NCBI GenBank assembly: GCA_965213765.1
Contig: OZ243926.1
Location: 2,976,001 to 3,040,000, forward strand
Length of the DNA: 64,000 nt
DNA from: JAJDXO01 sp965213765
GTDB taxonomy: Bacteria > Pseudomonadota > Alphaproteobacteria > Rhodospirillales > UBA2165
Direction: 5' to 3'
Each line of letters opens with the position of its first letter. Within the stretch, counting starts at the first letter, position 1. Below are positions 15,629 through 23,895 of the stretch, piece by piece. The notes under the pieces are model-generated. The model was not told the DNA's origin and searched no databases. It worked only from the letters and a program-made list of their open reading frames with translations. The position numbers were made by a program, and so were the translations under genes.

Positions 15629-17073
15629 GACTTTGCGCCCAATGCGTTCAACCTTGCCAGTAGCGGTACGGTTCCCTGATAGGTGAGAACGTCCCGGACA
15701 CGGTCGTTGGTCTTGGGGCCGAGAACGCCATCCACCTTGAGGGGTCGAGCGAACCCGTTCCCGGCAACCCCGTTGAGCGCGGTCTGAAGCGCCTTGACCG
15801 GCTTTGTAAGGTCAACCCGTGCGGTGGTTTCCCGTATCCCCTGACCGATGGCGCCCGCCACCTGGGCGAGCCCGTGCGACAAGGCGTGACCGTCAGCCAT
15901 GCGGGCGGAGGATGATGTCCGAGGTACCCGCGGGGCCGCACCTGCCGGATGATCGTAGGCCCGGGCGAACCAGCCTTGGGCGAAATCCGGCATGGACCGG
16001 GGCGCGGGCCGGAGCCTTTGCCCGACCGCGTTCCAGTAGTCGGGATGGCCGATAAGAGCGGTGATCTCCGGTTTGGTGATGCCCGAGAGCGGCTTGGACA
16101 TGAGCTCGGCGGGAGACGCGCCCAGTGCGTTCATGCGTTCCAGGGCCGCCTTTGCGACCGGCGATGGTTGGGGCTCGGAGGCTGGCCGTGCGGACGGCAG
16201 GGGCGTGGCCGGGGCGGACGCCGAGGCCTGGCCGGCGGTTTCGGGATTTTGCCGCGCCGGCGTTCTCGTGGAGTGATCCTCCGGTTCCGGTCCGACGGAC
16301 GGTTGCTTCTGGGCGGGTAACCGCAGGACGTCGCCCGCGCGGATCTTGTTGGGATCGGTGATCTGCGGATTGACGGTCAGAATTTCGGCGATGGTATGGC
16401 CGGTGCGTTCGGCGATCCCGGACAGCGTGTCGCCGCGGGCGATCATCGCCCCGCCCTTGAGTTCGGGGTCCCGGAATATGGCGGCCGCGCCCCGGTAGCG
16501 GGCCGGGTCGTCCAGCGCCTCGCCCATCCGCACCAGGCGGCCGGCGGCGGCATCGAAATCGTCCGACTTGATATGCCGGACGAGATCGGGGGCCGCGTTC
16601 CGAAGGGCGCGCGGCGATTGGTAGGCCGCCAGCGCCAACTCGGCCTGACGCTTGGGGTCGAGGGCGCCGAAGACATCGGCGCCCAGGAACCGGCGGGCGT
16701 CGGCTTCGGCGCGCCGGTAGGTGACGGCAAACAGCTTTTCCTGCTGCTCCGCGGTCAGGGTGACGGATTCCAACGCCTCCCGCGCCCGGGAGAGCTTGGC
16801 GGGATCTTCGCCATCCGGGTTGGACCGTTCAATTGCTATGATTTTCAACGCCTTGTCTTGAGCCGGCGTGAGGCTGATCCCCGCGCTGGCGAGGTCGGCC
16901 TCAAGGTTGTCTCGGGTTTCCCATCTTTCTCGGCCAGTTTGGACGATTGGCGTATAGCCCAATCCGATGGTATTGGCGCCGCCGCGGTCCACATGGAGCC
17001 GGGCTTGGGCGCCTTCCAACTGCCGGGCTTGGGCGGCGGCGTATTTGAGGGACTGTGAGGTATCGGTATCCAT
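15625..17073 (-). CDS. GH24 lysozyme-like protein with LysM and C-terminal peptidoglycan-binding-like region
   Basis: Probable peptidoglycan hydrolase, 482 residues. The N-terminus reads QLEGAQARLHVDRGGANTIGLGY, placing Glu20, Asp29 and Thr35 with the same 9- and 6-residue spacing as the Glu11-Asp20-Thr26 triad of T4 lysozyme. A helical region to about 200 completes the GH24 fold. A LysM module lies at about 210-253 (RGDTLSGIAERTGHTIAEILTVNP, RAGDVLRLP), then a Pro/Ala-rich linker and a C-terminal PLKVDGVLGPKTNDRVRDVL repeat-like PG-binding segment. No signal peptide. Lies on the opposite strand between ybaB and recR, 33 bp downstream of a gene for a small secreted protein. Could be an exported effector, an endolysin relic or an autolysin. 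Confidence 0.72.
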   Translation of the reverse strand: MDTDTSQSLKYAAAQARQLEGAQARLHVDRGGANTIGLGYTPIVQTGRERWETRDNLEADLASAGISLTPAQDKALKIIAIERSNPDGEDPAKLSRAREALESVTLTAEQQEKLFAVTYRRAEADARRFLGADVFGALDPKRQAELALAAYQSPRALRNAAPDLVRHIKSDDFDAAAGRLVRMGEALDDPARYRGAAAIFRDPELKGGAMIARGDTLSGIAERTGHTIAEILTVNPQITDPNKIRAGDVLRLPAQKQPSVGPEPEDHSTRTPARQNPETAGQASASAPATPLPSARPASEPQPSPVAKAALERMNALGASPAELMSKPLSGITKPEITALIGHPDYWNAVGQRLRPAPRSMPDFAQGWFARAYDHPAGAAPRVPRTSSSARMADGHALSHGLAQVAGAIGQGIRETTARVDLTKPVKALQTALNGVAGNGFARPLKVDGVLGPKTNDRVRDVLTYQGTVPLLARLNALGAKS

Positions 17074-17106
17074 TTGATTATTCTCTTTGGTGATGAAGCG
17101 TGGGCC

Positions 17107-17625
17107 CTAGTTGATGGCGCCGGTGCTGGGCTGGTTGAATTCGAACCAGTAGCATCTTCCTCTCAGGCTTCGGCTCACATCGAATCGTTCGATGATGCTG
17201 ATGGCGTCGAAGCACATGAGGACATCGACCTCGCAACGCTCTCCGGCTGGATTACCGAGTGTCCCAGGATAGAACAGCTTGACGAAGTGATTGTCCGGAT
17301 CGGCCAACTCCTCGATTTTGAGGTTGCGGTCCAGTTCGAGATAGGGATGCCCGCCCGGTGTCGTCCGCCGGGTGAAACCGAACCGTCCCTGGCGGCCGAA
17401 GATCAGCGCATCGGGGGTGATGGTGAGCGAACCGAAGATTTCGTGGATACGGTCGACTAAACTGAACCATTCGCCGAGCATGTTTGGGCGGCAGTGGGGC
17501 TGGGGCGCCTTGACGTTTTCAAGCGGCGGGCGCTGCGGATCAACCGGCTGGGCAATGGTCCCGGCGCTCCAAACCAACAGCATAGCGATCAATGCCGAGC
17601 GTAAGCCAAATGATATTCGCAACAT
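17107..17625 (-). CDS. Secreted four-cysteine protein upstream of the lysozyme-like gene
   Basis: 172 residues with a signal peptide (LRSALIAMLLVWSAGTIAQ; cleavage probably near residue 25). The mature part holds four cysteines (45, 131, 138, 158), consistent with two periplasmic disulfides, and a predicted beta-rich pattern (LTITPDALIFGRQGRFGFTRR). I do not recognise the family. It is transcribed with the lysozyme-like gene, 33 bp upstream of it. A periplasmic protein paired with a PG hydrolase lacking its own signal would fit an inhibitor/immunity role, but that is inference. Confidence 0.6.
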   Translation of the reverse strand: MLRISFGLRSALIAMLLVWSAGTIAQPVDPQRPPLENVKAPQPHCRPNMLGEWFSLVDRIHEIFGSLTITPDALIFGRQGRFGFTRRTTPGGHPYLELDRNLKIEELADPDNHFVKLFYPGTLGNPAGERCEVDVLMCFDAISIIERFDVSRSLRGRCYWFEFNQPSTGAIN

Positions 17626-17965
17626 GCTTAGCCACTACTCATAGCTGAAATTTCAGTTCCGCTTGCATCCCAGATTACCACGGCTCGGTTTCATATGATC
17701 AAGAACGCACATCATTGTCTTGGAACTCCGCACCCTAAATCGGATCGCGGTGCGCCACCCGCCAAAATTTGACCGTTTGGATTGGCCGATTCGGTGCGCC
17801 AAATTGATCGGCGCTGGATCTCGGCACCGGACAACTTACGCGAAAAACCGCAAATGTCAATTAAATTCTATATTTATATCTAATAATACCCATATATCGA
17901 TCAAGTTTTAACCCGGCTAGCGCGTAATTTCCGGGTGTTTGAGTGGGCTATCGGACCGTCTAAGG
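17626..17965. other. AT-rich intergenic stretch before recR
   Basis: A gene-free 340-bp stretch that becomes markedly AT-rich at about 17850-17920 (runs such as ATTAAATTCTATATTTATATC), unlike the GC-rich surroundings. Two GGTGCGCCA copies occur near 17750 and 17795. It probably holds the promoters of the leftward cassette and of recR; no specific site can be assigned and no RNA is recognised. Confidence 0.5.
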
Positions 17966-17972
17966 TGGGTGC

Positions 17973-18566
17973 ATGTCCACCAACGACATTGACCGGCTGA
18001 TCCAGCTTCTGGCCAAGTTGCCGGGATTGGGACCGCGCTCGGCGCGCCGCGCATCGCTGCACCTGATCAAGCACCGGGACAGCCTGATGACGCCCTTGGC
18101 CCGGGCGCTCGAGGCGGCGGCGGAAAGCATCGTTCCCTGCGGCGCCTGCGGCAATCTCGACACCACGGACCCGTGTGCCGTCTGCGCCGACCCCCGCCGG
18201 GACAACTCGGTCATCTGCGTGGTCGAAGAGGTGGCCGATCTCTGGGCGCTGGAGCGTACGGCCTCCTTCAAGGGCCGCTATCACGTGCTGGGCGGCGTGC
18301 TGTCTCCCCTTGACGGGGTCGGTCCCGAGGATCTGAACATCGACGGCCTGGCGGGTCGTGCGGGCGCCGAAGAAGTGAAGGAAATCATTCTCGCCACCGG
18401 CGCCACCGTCGACGGCCAGACCACCGCCCACTACGTCACCGACCGGCTCGCCAATTGCGACGTTTCCATCTCGGCTCTCGCCCACGGTATTCCCGTCGGC
18501 GGCGAGTTGGATTACCTCGACGACGGCACTCTGTCGGCGGCGCTGAAGGCCCGGCGGCAGGTCTAG
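17973..18566 (+). CDS. recR: Recombination protein RecR
   Basis: RecFOR pathway mediator that helps load RecA on gaps; 197 residues. The N-terminal helix-hairpin-helix reads LIQLLAKLPGLGPRSARRASLHLI, followed by a C4 zinc finger (CGACGNLDTTDPCAVC) and a Toprim domain with ICVVEEVADLWALERT and the Walker-like LATGATVDGQTTAHYV region. ATG at 17973. Normally part of dnaX-ybaB-recR; here detached from ybaB by the inverse cassette. The TAG stop overlaps the GTG start of the next gene by one base. Confidence 0.95.
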   Translation: MSTNDIDRLIQLLAKLPGLGPRSARRASLHLIKHRDSLMTPLARALEAAAESIVPCGACGNLDTTDPCAVCADPRRDNSVICVVEEVADLWALERTASFKGRYHVLGGVLSPLDGVGPEDLNIDGLAGRAGAEEVKEIILATGATVDGQTTAHYVTDRLANCDVSISALAHGIPVGGELDYLDDGTLSAALKARRQV

Positions 18567-19099
18567 TGTTGCTCCGGACCACCGGCCACGACGACCACAA
18601 GAGTATTTTCTCCGCACACGAACAGGCTTTCGGCGGCACCGAAGAAGCCCGGTTGACCATCGAACTGCTGGCCGATCCGAGCGCTCAGCCGGTTGTTTCC
18701 ATACTGGCGGAGGAAGAGGACCGGTCCGTTGGCCATGTCCTTTTCACCCGGGTTCGGATTCAGTCCGCCGAGGAAGTTGCCGCTGCGATCCTAGCGCCTT
18801 TGGCGGTCGCTCCCGATCGTCAAGGCCGGGGAATTGGTGGTGAACTCGTCAAGGCAGGACTGAATGAACTGGCCGAAAGGGGGGTGGGATTGGCCTTCGT
18901 GCTCGGTTATCCCGGCTATTATCCGCGGTTCGGATTTCAGCCTGCGGGCATCCACGGATTGCAGGCGCCATATCCGATCCCGGAGGAGCACGCGGGTGCC
19001 TGGATGGTCCGGGCCTTCCGGGGAGACATTTTGGGCATGGTTCGCGGTCGGGTGGCGTGCGCGGAAACCCTCGACCAGGAAAAATACTGGGTCGAATAG
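18566..19099 (+). CDS. GNAT-family N-acetyltransferase
   Basis: 177 residues of the YhbS-like GNAT subgroup. It shows AILAPLAVAPDRQGRGIGGELVKAGL (motif A, acetyl-CoA binding R-x-x-G-x-G/A), then AFVLGYPGYYPRFGFQPA, the typical LGdp.YY.RFGF motif of this subgroup. GTG at 18566 overlaps the recR stop (TAGTG), with TTG immediately after as an alternative. Translational coupling to recR is likely. Substrate unknown. Confidence 0.85.
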   Translation: MLLRTTGHDDHKSIFSAHEQAFGGTEEARLTIELLADPSAQPVVSILAEEEDRSVGHVLFTRVRIQSAEEVAAAILAPLAVAPDRQGRGIGGELVKAGLNELAERGVGLAFVLGYPGYYPRFGFQPAGIHGLQAPYPIPEEHAGAWMVRAFRGDILGMVRGRVACAETLDQEKYWVE

Positions 19100-19102
19100 G
19101 CG

Positions 19103-21424
19103 CTAAGCTCCGCCGGCGTCGTTGATCGCCTTCCACACCCGTGGCGCCGTCGCCGGCATGTCCAGGTGGCGGATGCCGAGCGGCGACAGGGCATCGGCGA
19201 TGGCGTTGGAGACCGATGCCAGCGCGCCCACCGTACCGCATTCTCCGGCGCCCTTGACGCCCAGCGGATTGTTGGCGGTCGGCACCGGATGTCCCTTGAT
19301 CTCATAGCCGGGGAAATCTTCGGCGCGCGGCATGGTGTAGTCGAGAAACGAGCCGGAGAGCAACTGGCCGCTCTCATCATAAACCATGTCCTCCATCAGC
19401 GCCTGGCCGGCGCCTTGCGCGACGCCGCCCATCACCTGACCGTTGACCAGCAGTGGGTTGAGTTCGAAGCCCACATCGTGGACGACGGTGTATTTGACGA
19501 TCTCGATCCCGCCGGTGTCCGGGTCGATCTCCACCTCGGACAAATGGCAGCCATTGGGAAAGTTGGCCTTCTCCGGATCATAGGTCGCGATCTCATATAG
19601 ACCGCTCTCAATTCCGTCCGGCAGGTTGGCTTTTTGGAAGGCGGCCTTGGCCACATCGATGAACGGCAGGGACTTGTCGGTCCCGGCGACGGCGAAGGTG
19701 GCGTTCTCGTACGTGACGTCGGCGTCGGCCGCTTCCAGCATGTGGGCGGCGATCTTGTGGCACTTGTCGATCACCTTGTTGACCGCGGCGAGGACCGCCG
19801 ACGTGCCGATGGTCGCCGAGCGGGACCCGCCGGTACCGGTGCCGAAGCTCACCTTGTCCGTGTCGCCCTCGATCACCCGGATGTTGTCGGGCTCGATCCC
19901 CAGCCTGTCGCAGACCAGTTGTTTGTAGATCGTCTCGTGGCCCTGGCCGTGGGGCGTGGTGCCGCACAGCACGGTAACGGTGCCCGACGGGTCGAACCGG
20001 AGTTCGGCGGTCTCCGATTGGGGAGCGGCGGCCTGTTCGATGGTGCATGAGATGCCCAGCCCCCGAAGCTTGCCCTCAGCCTTGGATGCCCCGCGCCGCG
20101 CCTCAAATCCGGCCTGATCGCCGAGTTCCAGCGCTTCGTCCATCACCGCTTCGAATTCACCGCAATCGAAGGTGAAGGTGAGAGGTGTTTTGTAGGGAAA
20201 GGCATCCACGGGAATGAAGTTGCGCCGGCGAAGCTCGATTGGATCGATGCCGGTCTCGGCCGCCGCCAGGTTGATCATCCGCTCGATGATGTAGGCGGCC
20301 TCCGGGCGGCCCGCGCCCCGGTAAGGGGATAGCGGGGAGGTGTTGGTGAAGACACCGGCCACCTGCACGTGGATGGCGGGCGTGGTGTAAACCCCGGCGA
20401 GCCCGCCGATGTTGCCGGTGGGCGGCCCCATGCCGAGAAACGACACGTAGGCGCCGAGATTGGCGTTGGTCCGGACCCTGAGGGCGAGGAATTTGCCGTC
20501 CCTGTCGAGGGCCAGTTCGGCCTCCGAGACATTGTCCCGGGCGTGGTCGTCAGCCATGAAGCCTTCGGACCGCTCGGCGGTCCACTTCACCGGCCGCCCG
20601 ACCCGCTTGGAGGCCCAGGCGCAAAGGGGAATTTCCGGGTAGATGGCGCCCCGCATACCGAACGATCCCCCGAGATCACCGGTAATGAACGAGAGCTGGT
20701 TCTCCTGAACGTGGAAGTAGTTTTTGGAGAGATTGGTCCGCCAGGCGAAGGGGCGCTGGCAGCCCGCATACATGGTGTAGCGGTCTTCGAACGGCGTGTA
20801 GACGCCGACCGCGCCCCGGGGCTCCATGGTGTTGGCGGTGATCCGATTGATGACGAATTTCTGTTTGATCACGTGGGCGGCACCCTCGATCGCGGACGCC
20901 ACGGCATCGCCGTCGCCCATCTCAAAGAAAAAGCTCTCATTGTCGGGCGCCTCATCCCATATGGCCGGCATGCCGTCCTGATTGACTTCCGATGTGCCGA
21001 GCACGGCCGGCAGCGGATCATAATCGACCACCACGGCTTCCGCCGCGTCCTTGGCATGGGCGAGGGAATCGGCGATCACCATGGCCACCGCCTGGCCGAT
21101 ATGCCGCACCCGGTCGTTGGTGAGCGCCGGCCTCGGCGGGCGGAACATGACGGAGCCGTCCCGGCGCTTTCGGGGCGTCGGACCGGTGATTTCACCCATC
21201 CCGTCCGCCTCATGCTCGGCGCCGGTCAGCACATCGATGACACCGGGCACGGCTTTGGCGGTGCTCGCATCGATGGACTTGATCCCGGCATGGGCATGGG
21301 GTGAGCGGACGAACACCGCATAGGCCTGGTGCGGCAGGTTCACATCATCGGTATATCCGCCGTTGCCGGTCAGCAGCCTCGGATCTTCGGACCGGGGTAC
21401 CGGTTGGCCAACCGCGTAGCGCAT
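19103..21424 (-). CDS. Molybdenum hydroxylase large subunit, CoxL-like (form II type)
   Basis: Molybdopterin cytosine dinucleotide-binding large subunit of the xanthine oxidase/CO dehydrogenase family, 773 residues. N-terminal a/b-hammerhead domain (GGYTDDVNLPHQAYAVFVRSPHAHA) is followed by the Mo-binding domain with GGSFGMRG, the active-site loop SPYRGAGRPEAAY, GTTPHGQGHET and the terminal GVKGAGECGTVG carrying the catalytic Glu. The loop has PYRGAGR rather than the AYRCSFR of true CO dehydrogenase, so CO is not the expected substrate. No medium (FAD) or small (2Fe-2S) subunit gene lies beside it. Convergent with the GNAT gene. Confidence 0.88.
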   Translation of the reverse strand: MRYAVGQPVPRSEDPRLLTGNGGYTDDVNLPHQAYAVFVRSPHAHAGIKSIDASTAKAVPGVIDVLTGAEHEADGMGEITGPTPRKRRDGSVMFRPPRPALTNDRVRHIGQAVAMVIADSLAHAKDAAEAVVVDYDPLPAVLGTSEVNQDGMPAIWDEAPDNESFFFEMGDGDAVASAIEGAAHVIKQKFVINRITANTMEPRGAVGVYTPFEDRYTMYAGCQRPFAWRTNLSKNYFHVQENQLSFITGDLGGSFGMRGAIYPEIPLCAWASKRVGRPVKWTAERSEGFMADDHARDNVSEAELALDRDGKFLALRVRTNANLGAYVSFLGMGPPTGNIGGLAGVYTTPAIHVQVAGVFTNTSPLSPYRGAGRPEAAYIIERMINLAAAETGIDPIELRRRNFIPVDAFPYKTPLTFTFDCGEFEAVMDEALELGDQAGFEARRGASKAEGKLRGLGISCTIEQAAAPQSETAELRFDPSGTVTVLCGTTPHGQGHETIYKQLVCDRLGIEPDNIRVIEGDTDKVSFGTGTGGSRSATIGTSAVLAAVNKVIDKCHKIAAHMLEAADADVTYENATFAVAGTDKSLPFIDVAKAAFQKANLPDGIESGLYEIATYDPEKANFPNGCHLSEVEIDPDTGGIEIVKYTVVHDVGFELNPLLVNGQVMGGVAQGAGQALMEDMVYDESGQLLSGSFLDYTMPRAEDFPGYEIKGHPVPTANNPLGVKGAGECGTVGALASVSNAIADALSPLGIRHLDMPATAPRVWKAINDAGGA

Positions 21425-21565
21425 GGGCGTGTCCTCTTCAGGGCGTTGGTGGAAGCGATCTTAGTGGCCGGTGCCGGTCATACAAGCGGGTGACTCGCCC
21501 CTGTCCGATCCCTACAATGATCGCGTTCATTTCTTAAATTATTCTTATGGAATGGGAGCGAATTC

Positions 21566-22000
21566 ATGAGCAAGGGAACGTTTCTTGGGCCGGATGACGG
21601 CAAGATTTATCTCCGCAACAACCGGATGCGGGTGATCGTGCCGTCCGCGGCGACCGAGGGCCACTACGAGATTTGCGAAGAAATCTGCCCAGCGGGGTTC
21701 GAGTCCCGCCGCCACATGCACGCCAACGATTTCGAGACCTTCTACATGGTCGACGGCAGCGCCACCTGGGAAGTGGGCGGCGAGACCATCGAGGCGACCA
21801 AGGGAACCACCGTCCATATTCCGCCCAACGTGCCGCACAAGGTGCAGGTCAAAGAAGCGGCGACCATGCTGGTGGTGTTCTCGCCCGGTGAGCAGAGCGC
21901 CATGTTCCAGGAAATGGCCGACCTCTCGGATGAGCAGCGTTCCGATCCCGAAGTCACCAAGCCGATCCTCGACAGGTATCAGCTGATCCCGATGGAATAG
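21566..22000 (+). CDS. Cupin-domain protein
   Basis: 144 residues with a single conserved beta-barrel: CPAGFESRRHMHANDFETFYMVDG is cupin motif 1 (two His and a Glu as likely metal ligands) and GTTVHIPPNVPHKVQV motif 2 with the third His. The C-terminus is helical and charged. Enzymatic or regulatory role cannot be told. Divergent from the CoxL-like gene, so a link to that enzyme is possible but unproven. Confidence 0.8.
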   Translation: MSKGTFLGPDDGKIYLRNNRMRVIVPSAATEGHYEICEEICPAGFESRRHMHANDFETFYMVDGSATWEVGGETIEATKGTTVHIPPNVPHKVQVKEAATMLVVFSPGEQSAMFQEMADLSDEQRSDPEVTKPILDRYQLIPME

Positions 22001-22012
22001 GCCAATCCTCAC

Positions 22013-22091
22013 TCGTCATTGCCCGGCTATGTCCGGGCAATCCGGTTCAGGGATTTTCGGATGCCCCGGACCAACGCCGGGGCATGACGTT
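22013..22091. repeat. Palindromic intergenic repeat (REP-like) between convergent genes
   Basis: The ends CGTCATTGCCCGGC and GCCGGGGCATGACG are nearly complementary, and inside are two hairpins: ATTGCCCGG/CCGGGCAAT and GCCCCGG/CCGGGGC. Sequences of this design are widespread between genes in alphaproteobacteria. It fills the gap between the cupin stop and the rmuC stop and could act as a bidirectional terminator. Confidence 0.7.
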
Positions 22092-22098
22092 TTGGGGC

Positions 22099-23184
22099 TT
22101 ATTCGCCGCCGTCGCGGCGGACAGGAAGCTCGTGGATCTCGGCGATTTGCGGGGAATCGGTCTCTTCGCCGTCCATGCCGAGCTCGATCTCCTCGATCTT
22201 CTCGGAGTGCCGGGAAATCTTGCCGGCCGAGGTACGGATATCGCCGATGGTCTTGGTCACCGTGGCGAACTGGCTTTGCAGCTTCGCGGTGCGGTCATCC
22301 AGCCGGCCGATATCTTCATGCAGCAGCCGGACCTGGTCTTGGATCAGCGCCGCGGCCTCCTGCATGCGGGCATCCTTGAGGATGGCGCGGATGGTGTTGA
22401 GGGTTGCCCACAATGTGGTTGGAGAAACGATGAAGACCCGGGCCTTGAAACTCTCCTCGACGACCGCCGCGAAGTTGCCGTGAAGCTCCGCATAGACCGC
22501 CTCCGCAGGCAGGAACATCAGTGCCTGATCGGCGGTCTCGCCGGGGATGATATAGCGCTCGGCGATGTCCTTGATGTGCTTGCGGACGTCGGCGGAAAAC
22601 GCCCGGGATGCGGCGGTCTTCGCCGCCTCATCGGGCGCATCGTGGAGCGCCCGGTAGCTCTCCAGCGGGAACTTGCTGTCGATGACGATCCGGCCCGGCG
22701 GGTTCGGCAAGCCGAGGACGCAATCGGCACGCTTGCCGTTGCCGAGTTGAACCTGAAAGCCGTAGGCCTGTGGCGGCAACACCTGACTGACCAGATCATT
22801 CAACTGAATTTCGCCGAACGCGCCACGGGCCTGTTTGTTGGAGAGGATGTCCTGGAGGCCCACCACCTCCCGCGACAGACCGGTAATTTCCTTTTGAGCG
22901 GCGTCGATCACCGCCAGCCGTTCGTGCAGTTCCTTCAGGGTCTTGCCGGTTGTTTCCGCCTGTTGGGTCAGGCCGTCACCGAGGCGTTTGCCGATACCGT
23001 CCAGGCGCTCATCCACTCGAGCGCCCAAGGCGGTTTGCGCGTGGCTGAGCTTGTCCGCCATGCCGGCGAAGACGGCCAGCTTGGTGTCGGTCTTCGCGCG
23101 GGCGCGTTCGCCCCGCAGCACCAGAATCGCGATGCTGATGACGCCGAGGGCAATGACCACCGCCAGGATCGTGATGAGGTCCAT
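22099..23184 (-). CDS. rmuC: DNA recombination protein RmuC
   Basis: 361 residues: an N-terminal membrane helix (LITILAVVIALGVISIAILVLRG), a coiled-coil to about 130, and the RmuC nuclease-like domain with LSNKQARGAFGEIQL, VIDSKFPLESYRAL, KDIAERYIIPGETADQALMFLPAEAVYAEL and SPTTLWATLNTIRAILKD. The family limits inversions at short inverted repeats. ATG at 23184, divergent from def, a conserved neighbourhood. Confidence 0.93.
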   Translation of the reverse strand: MDLITILAVVIALGVISIAILVLRGERARAKTDTKLAVFAGMADKLSHAQTALGARVDERLDGIGKRLGDGLTQQAETTGKTLKELHERLAVIDAAQKEITGLSREVVGLQDILSNKQARGAFGEIQLNDLVSQVLPPQAYGFQVQLGNGKRADCVLGLPNPPGRIVIDSKFPLESYRALHDAPDEAAKTAASRAFSADVRKHIKDIAERYIIPGETADQALMFLPAEAVYAELHGNFAAVVEESFKARVFIVSPTTLWATLNTIRAILKDARMQEAAALIQDQVRLLHEDIGRLDDRTAKLQSQFATVTKTIGDIRTSAGKISRHSEKIEEIELGMDGEETDSPQIAEIHELPVRRDGGE

Positions 23185-23308
23185 GCGCTAATCTGACGTA
23201 AGCCCCGGTGAGATGCAATCAAGCGGCCGGATCGCCCCGGAAATCTTGACCCGGCGGGTCCGCTGACCTACTTGATGGGTCGCGAATAACCGCTAAATCG
23301 GCGAATCA

Positions 23309-23869
23309 ATGGCCCTATTGGACATCATCAAGGCCCCCGACCCCCGGCTGAAGAAAATCAGCCAGCCGGTTGAAAAGGTCGATTCCGAAATCGCCCAATT
23401 GATGGACGACATGCTGGAGACCATGTACCTGGCGCCGGGCGTCGGCCTGTCGGCGCCCCAGGTGGGGATTTTGAAGCGGGTGATCGTCGTCGATGTCTCC
23501 AAGGACGAGGACAACCGGCTGCCCGTAAGGATGGCCAATCCGGTGATCGTCTGGGCGTCGGACGAGATGTTCGACTACGAGGAAGGCTGTCTCAGCCTGC
23601 CCGAGCACTATGCCGAAGTCTCCCGGCCCGAAAAGGTCCGCATCCGCTATCTCGATCAGCAGAACGAGATCCGCGAGATGGAGACCGAAGGCCTGCTCGC
23701 GGTCTGTCTCCAGCACGAGATGGATCACCTGGACGGCATCCTGTTCGTCGACCACATCTCCAAACTCAAGCGGGACACCATTCTGCGCAAGCTCTCCAAG
23801 CTCAAGAAACAGGAGAAGAAGGAGAGGCGTAAATCCGGCAGCCGCCAAAAGGTGGCGGCGAGCGCTTGA
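23309..23869 (+). CDS. def: Peptide deformylase
   Basis: Removes the formyl group from nascent Met. 186 residues with all three metal-site motifs: GVGLSAPQV at 44-52, EGCLSLP at 92-98 (Cys94 ligand) and QHEMDH at 135-140. The C-terminus is Lys-rich. First gene of def-fmt-truA; fmt begins 27 bp after its stop. Confidence 0.96.
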   Translation: MALLDIIKAPDPRLKKISQPVEKVDSEIAQLMDDMLETMYLAPGVGLSAPQVGILKRVIVVDVSKDEDNRLPVRMANPVIVWASDEMFDYEEGCLSLPEHYAEVSRPEKVRIRYLDQQNEIREMETEGLLAVCLQHEMDHLDGILFVDHISKLKRDTILRKLSKLKKQEKKERRKSGSRQKVAASA

Positions 23870-23895
23870 ATTCCGGCCGCCGGCCGGGCAGCCCC

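Noticed and set aside
17720..17911. Plus-strand frame of 63 codons in the AT-rich gap
   Set aside because: No ribosome-binding site or family pattern, and the composition changes sharply within it.
19103..21424. Form I CO dehydrogenase (CoxL)
   Set aside because: The active-site loop lacks the Cys motif AYRCSFR and no coxM or coxS gene is beside it.
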